Below, in pieces: positions 61,078-64,000 of a DNA stretch of 64,000 nt (the stretch's first letter is position 1; the number at the start of each line of letters is the position of its first letter). The notes beneath the pieces were generated by a model, which saw nothing but the letters and a program-made list of their open reading frames with translations, made no database searches and had not been told where the DNA came from. Source of the stretch: Shinella zoogloeoides (GTDB lineage: Bacteria; Pseudomonadota; Alphaproteobacteria; Rhizobiales; Rhizobiaceae); assembly GCF_022682305.1 (NCBI RefSeq), contig NZ_CP093532.1:1-64000 (forward strand), in the 5' to 3' direction. A program made the position numbers and the translations under genes.

Positions 61078-61536
61078 GCCACTTTGATGAGGCGGTCAAA
61101 GTGCCGACCTCGAAGAGAACCATGAGCCTGACCAGCGATGCCCACTGCGACCAGCTTGACAACCGCGATTAGAGAACGCCCTGGGACACGATCTTGTTCC
61201 AAATTTCACCTGGCTTCTCCACGACCCGTTATGCATGCAGTTGTGTAGCTACTTGGCCTACGGGAGACAATGATCCCGTTGTTTCAAGGCCAGAAAGACC
61301 GAAGCCTTCGTATGAAGAACAGTGCCTTTCCTCATCACCAAAAATCGTCGCCAACATCAGACGCACGACAAATTTCTGGCGACCGTTTGCACTCCGAGGA
61401 TGAGATGTTTGCATCGGTTCCAGCAGCCATTTTTGTCGCGATTTGTCCGTTTTGACGAAGTTTTATGAGTTTTAATAAGTTTTAGGAAAAAAAAGGGGTG
61501 TTTTGCGTAGCCGATTCAACTGGATAGCGATTTTTG
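61078..61536. other. Gap between truncated phosphomannomutase and iterons
   Basis: No supported gene. The minus strand is open in another frame immediately upstream of the phosphomannomutase (about 61080-61200), but its product does not look like the missing N terminus. The 61440-61530 part is AT-rich (runs of A and T) and leads into the iterons, as expected for an origin melting region. Confidence 0.45.
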
Positions 61537-61752
61537 TCGTCGGCGATGTACGGAAAAATGTCGGCGATGTACGGGATGTCGTCGGCGATGTGCGGAAAAC
61601 TGTCGGCCAAAAACGGAATCGGGCATGAAAAGCTGGATGCACTCCACAGGGGGAGAAAAGCCTGAAAAGGCTATATCTGTCGTCGGTGATGTACGGAAAA
61701 TGTCGTCGGTAATGTACGGGACAATCCAATTTTTGTCGTCGGCGATGTACGG
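61537..61752. repeat. Iterons, candidate oriV of the RPA-type replicon
   Basis: Copies of TCGTCGGCGATGTACGG lie at 61537, 61579 (GTGCGG), 61680 (GGTGATG), 61703 (GGTAATG) and 61736. There is a shorter copy at 61561 and a degenerate one near 61600. They lie just downstream of the initiator stop at 61772, next to an AT-rich segment. This mirrors the repA/iteron order of the second replicon. Confidence 0.85.
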
Positions 61753-61771
61753 GATGTCCCACGACAAAAAA

Positions 61772-62995
61772 TCAGGCGAGCTCATCTTCGAAGAGATCCG
61801 TCGGAGAGCTCAGCGACACGCGGCGTGTCATCCGCAAAACAGGCCCATCCTTGCCTTCCTGGAGTGTGAGGTCGTAATCAGGCATGGGGAAGGATTGCGT
61901 GCGGGTAACGAACTCGCGCAGGTCGTAGGAGAACTTCCGATACTCCTGGGAGGAGCCGCTTCGCTTATAGATTTCGCGAATGCTGTAGGTCGCCTCACTT
62001 TGTCCGGCAGCCTTGCGTGCCAGACGATAGATAAATCGTCCAATCCCTGAGCTGATCAGGAAGTAGTCCTCGTGCAGTGTCAGGAGAGGGACAGTCCTCT
62101 CATTGTTGACGACGCTCAGATAGACCCAATCTGGAATGGTGATCTCGATAAGGTCGATCTTGTTGGCGCCTGTTCGGCTCACAACGCTGTAGCCGCTGAT
62201 CAGGGGTCGACTATCGACTTGCCTGCGCCGTCCATTGGACAGGTTAATCACCTTGATTGTCGTGTTCGACAGGCGGTCCAACGCGGCTTCGAGATCCTCA
62301 TAGGATTTGCCACCGTCTGAGCGACGGCAGAATTTGAGGATATGCGAGGCACTGGGACGGTATGTTTTTGGCGGAAGACTTGGTCTTAGCCCCTTGGCGT
62401 CGTCACGCCGATAGCGCTGTACCTCATCGGCCAGGTGAGACACCATGTTGAGGAAGATGTCATAGTCAAATACGGTGGCAAGGCCTGATTCTGCGCCGCC
62501 CTCGATGGTGATCAGGCTGTCTTTGAGTTCGTAGCGGATAATCCCGGTATTGGCGCGCTTGCTGAGGGAGAAGGGGGCGACATCCATCAGGTTGACGTCG
62601 TCCTTGATGGGGGCGTCATAGACGGTGGGCACGAAGAAGGTGAGCTGGGTATCTTCGACAGGAGCAGGGCGTAAGATGCGTTTGGGTTTTGACTCCTGCA
62701 TCAAAACCGCTGCGACATCTTCTTTCAGGCTCTGACTGCGGATAGCTTCGCCAAGCGATCGAAGCGCTTTGCTCATGGGGTCGTCGCTCAGCTGGTCGAG
62801 TTTGAGGTCGGCCCAGACCCGGCGACTATAATAGCGGCGCAGGCGGCTTAGGGCATCCCGGTCAAGCTCCTGCTCCTCACGGTCGTTATGGGCGGCAAAA
62901 TTCTTGGCAAGGTCCTGCAGGTAGGCGTTCTTTTCGTGGAGCGACAGACCAGAAAACTGCTCTCGGGACATCAGGGTTAGTTTGGAGCGTTTCAT
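61772..62995 (-). CDS. repA: Replication initiator protein (RPA family)
   Basis: An initiator of 407 aa. The N terminus (LHEKNAYLQDLAKNFAAH) and the middle (LTFFVPTVYDAPIKDDVNLM, APFSLSKRANTGIIRYEL) match the RPA-type initiators of alphaproteobacterial plasmids. The winged-helix region runs about 190-370 (FDYDIFLNMVSHLADEVQRY, SGIGRFIYRLARKAAGQ). It should bind the iterons at 61537-61752. Together with the ParA pair at 58390-59345 it makes the first replicon, most likely the native one for the surface-glycan genes. Confidence 0.92.
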   Translation of the reverse strand: MKRSKLTLMSREQFSGLSLHEKNAYLQDLAKNFAAHNDREEQELDRDALSRLRRYYSRRVWADLKLDQLSDDPMSKALRSLGEAIRSQSLKEDVAAVLMQESKPKRILRPAPVEDTQLTFFVPTVYDAPIKDDVNLMDVAPFSLSKRANTGIIRYELKDSLITIEGGAESGLATVFDYDIFLNMVSHLADEVQRYRRDDAKGLRPSLPPKTYRPSASHILKFCRRSDGGKSYEDLEAALDRLSNTTIKVINLSNGRRRQVDSRPLISGYSVVSRTGANKIDLIEITIPDWVYLSVVNNERTVPLLTLHEDYFLISSGIGRFIYRLARKAAGQSEATYSIREIYKRSGSSQEYRKFSYDLREFVTRTQSFPMPDYDLTLQEGKDGPVLRMTRRVSLSSPTDLFEDELA

Positions 62996-63222
62996 GGTGA
63001 ACCAAGCTCTTGATTTGCCGTTATATGAGCCGATTTCTATCAGGTCTGTCCCTGCCTGCCAAATAACAGGCCACCGATGATCAACGACACGGGGAATAGG
63101 CTCCCAGTGGAGAAGAGAGCGTATATGCCGACTTTACTGCGCAAGCGGAAAAGCTTCTTTTGCGACTTGGCACAAATGCCAGCTGATGACAAAGTAGAGG
63201 CCTTTACAGGGCAGACACCGAG

Positions 63223-63480
63223 ATGCTGAAGACCGACACTCGGCAGGCCAACTGGCGCCGTGCCAATCCCCGCAAATATGATGCTCACCTTGCGGTGCAA
63301 AGGGCGGTAAAGGCCGGTGACCTGGAGAAGCAACCTTGTGAGGTTTGCGGCGCCGACAATGTTGATGCTCATCACGATCAATATGACGAGCCCTTGAGGG
63401 TGCGCTGGTTATGCCGACGTCATCACACCAGACTCCACCACTATGGTGAAGACATGTTTCCGATCAGGAATGCGCTTTAG
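63223..63480 (+). CDS. Small zinc-finger/HNH-like protein
   Basis: A protein of 85 aa with a Cys/His array: CEVCGADNVDAHHDQYDEP then WLCRRHHTRLHH. The spacing CxxC-HH-CxxHH resembles HNH/zinc-ribbon proteins of phages and plasmids. It may bind or cut DNA. Single gene between the initiator and the glycosyltransferase. Confidence 0.75.
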   Translation: MLKTDTRQANWRRANPRKYDAHLAVQRAVKAGDLEKQPCEVCGADNVDAHHDQYDEPLRVRWLCRRHHTRLHHYGEDMFPIRNAL

Positions 63481-63520
63481 CTTGCCTCTAGCGGTTCTCG
63501 ACGCCTTTGCAGCGTGAGCG

Positions 63521-64000
63521 CTATAGCCGTTTATCGAAGAAATCGAGCAGTTCGCGTGCGGCCAGATCCCATTGGAAGAATGTCGCCCGCTCCCTTGCCC
63601 GCCGAGCCAGGGTCTCGCGATGATCGCATTGCGTCAACAAGACCCGAAGACCCGATGCAATGGCATCGATATCGAGCGGATCGACGAGGAGTGCGGTATC
63701 GGCGGCGACTTCGGGCATGGATGAGAGATTGCTGGTGAGCGACGGGACGCCGTAGGCCATCGCTTCAATCAAGGGCAGCCCAAAACCTTCATAAAGGGAA
63801 GGCATCGCGAGAAAGAGGGCATTCTTGTAGAGGGTACTCAGCTCCGGCTCGTCCACATAACCGGTGAGATGAACGAGCTTGTCCAGGCCATGCGCCTTGA
63901 TGGTCTGGACGAGATCAAGGTCTCCCCAACCTGCACCGCCAGTGATGACCAGGCATGCCCGACGGTGGTCTTGCTCATCGAGCTCCGCGTAAGCCTTGAG
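63521..64000 (-). CDS. GT4 glycosyltransferase, C-terminal part (5' end outside window)
   Basis: 160 codons of the nucleotide-sugar domain: CLVITGGAGWGDLDLVQTIK, LVHLTGYVDEPELSTLYKNA and the motif MPSLYEGFGLPLIEAMAYGV, ending FFDKRL and a stop. The gene continues past 64000. It is on the same strand as the glycan operon at the left end. Bases 64000 and 1 are not in frame, so it is not the continuation of the gene at 1-3613. Confidence 0.92.
   Translation of the reverse strand, partial: LKAYAELDEQDHRRACLVITGGAGWGDLDLVQTIKAHGLDKLVHLTGYVDEPELSTLYKNALFLAMPSLYEGFGLPLIEAMAYGVPSLTSNLSSMPEVAADTALLVDPLDIDAIASGLRVLLTQCDHRETLARRARERATFFQWDLAARELLDFFDKRL

Noticed and set aside
61537..61752. Second repeat cluster considered as CRISPR or a coding repeat (an open frame of 96 codons crosses it)
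   Set aside because: Repeats are 17-bp iterons beside an initiator gene; the open frame only reflects repeat translation.
61472..61762. Minus-strand frame through the iterons
   Set aside because: Product is a string of repeat-encoded HRRR/RTSPTT units with no start signal.
1..64000. Window as a complete circular plasmid
   Set aside because: Both edges lie in glycosyltransferase genes, but joining 64000 to 1 shifts the frame and the two pieces are different proteins.
1..64000. tRNA or rRNA genes
   Set aside because: No cloverleaf-like or conserved rRNA sequence was noticed in the intergenic intervals read; a covariance-model scan would be decisive.

Overview
The window looks like part of an alphaproteobacterial plasmid. 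The evidence is an RPA-type replication initiator, a phosphite operon of the ptx type, VirD4/TraG relatives, a Rhizobium/Sphingomonad-style TraD/MobC-like protein and generally high-GC coding. The genus cannot be fixed from the sequence. The two window ends are both inside minus-strand glycosyltransferase genes. Joining base 64000 to base 1 would break frame, so this is probably a slice of a larger molecule.

Layout. (A) 1-19235, plus 63223-64000, is a cell-surface region. A minus-strand operon (9947 down to <1) encodes a large membrane protein, a GtrB-like and a GtrA-like protein, a Wzm/Wzt polysaccharide exporter, a methyltransferase with a coiled coil, and a glycosyltransferase with at least three domains. 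Beside it lie an XRE regulator with a striking palindrome, an unknown 564-aa protein, a DUF4214 secreted protein, a type I secretion ABC transporter and its membrane-fusion partner, and one more glycosyltransferase. (B) 19320-28663 is an IS6-family remnant followed by a TniA/TniB/resolvase transposon with 266-bp inverted ends. It carries a complete phosphite uptake and oxidation operon, ptxABCDE. (C) 28664-39405 is the backbone of a second plasmid: six iterons, RepA, a ParA/RHH pair, a multimer resolvase, a soluble chemoreceptor, a thermonuclease, two toxin-antitoxin pairs and a broken traG. (D) 39406-47288 is a Tn3-family remnant truncated by a Tn21-like transposon with perfect 38-bp ends, which carries a HepT/MntA pair and a four-gene tnpR operon. 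(E) 47289-52040 is a third plasmid backbone: a second broken traG, an RHH/ParA pair, ParE/ParD, a replication protein and scattered ACGT-rich repeats. (F) 52158-57201 holds a second Tn3-family fragment, a complete Tn3-family transposon and an IS21 remnant. (G) 57305-62995 holds mobilization-like genes, a third ParA pair with its own repeats, an N-terminally truncated phosphomannomutase, iterons and the RPA-type initiator.

How it fits together. Region A looks like an ABC-transporter-dependent polysaccharide system (Wzm/Wzt, a capping-type methyltransferase and glycosyltransferases), together with a type I secreted surface protein. Region B would let the host take up phosphite and oxidise it to phosphate. 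Regions C, E and G each carry their own replication and partition genes, and a transposon or its debris sits at every seam. The simplest reading is a multi-replicon cointegrate built by transposition: two coupling-protein genes were broken, and no transposon has flanks that can be rejoined cleanly.
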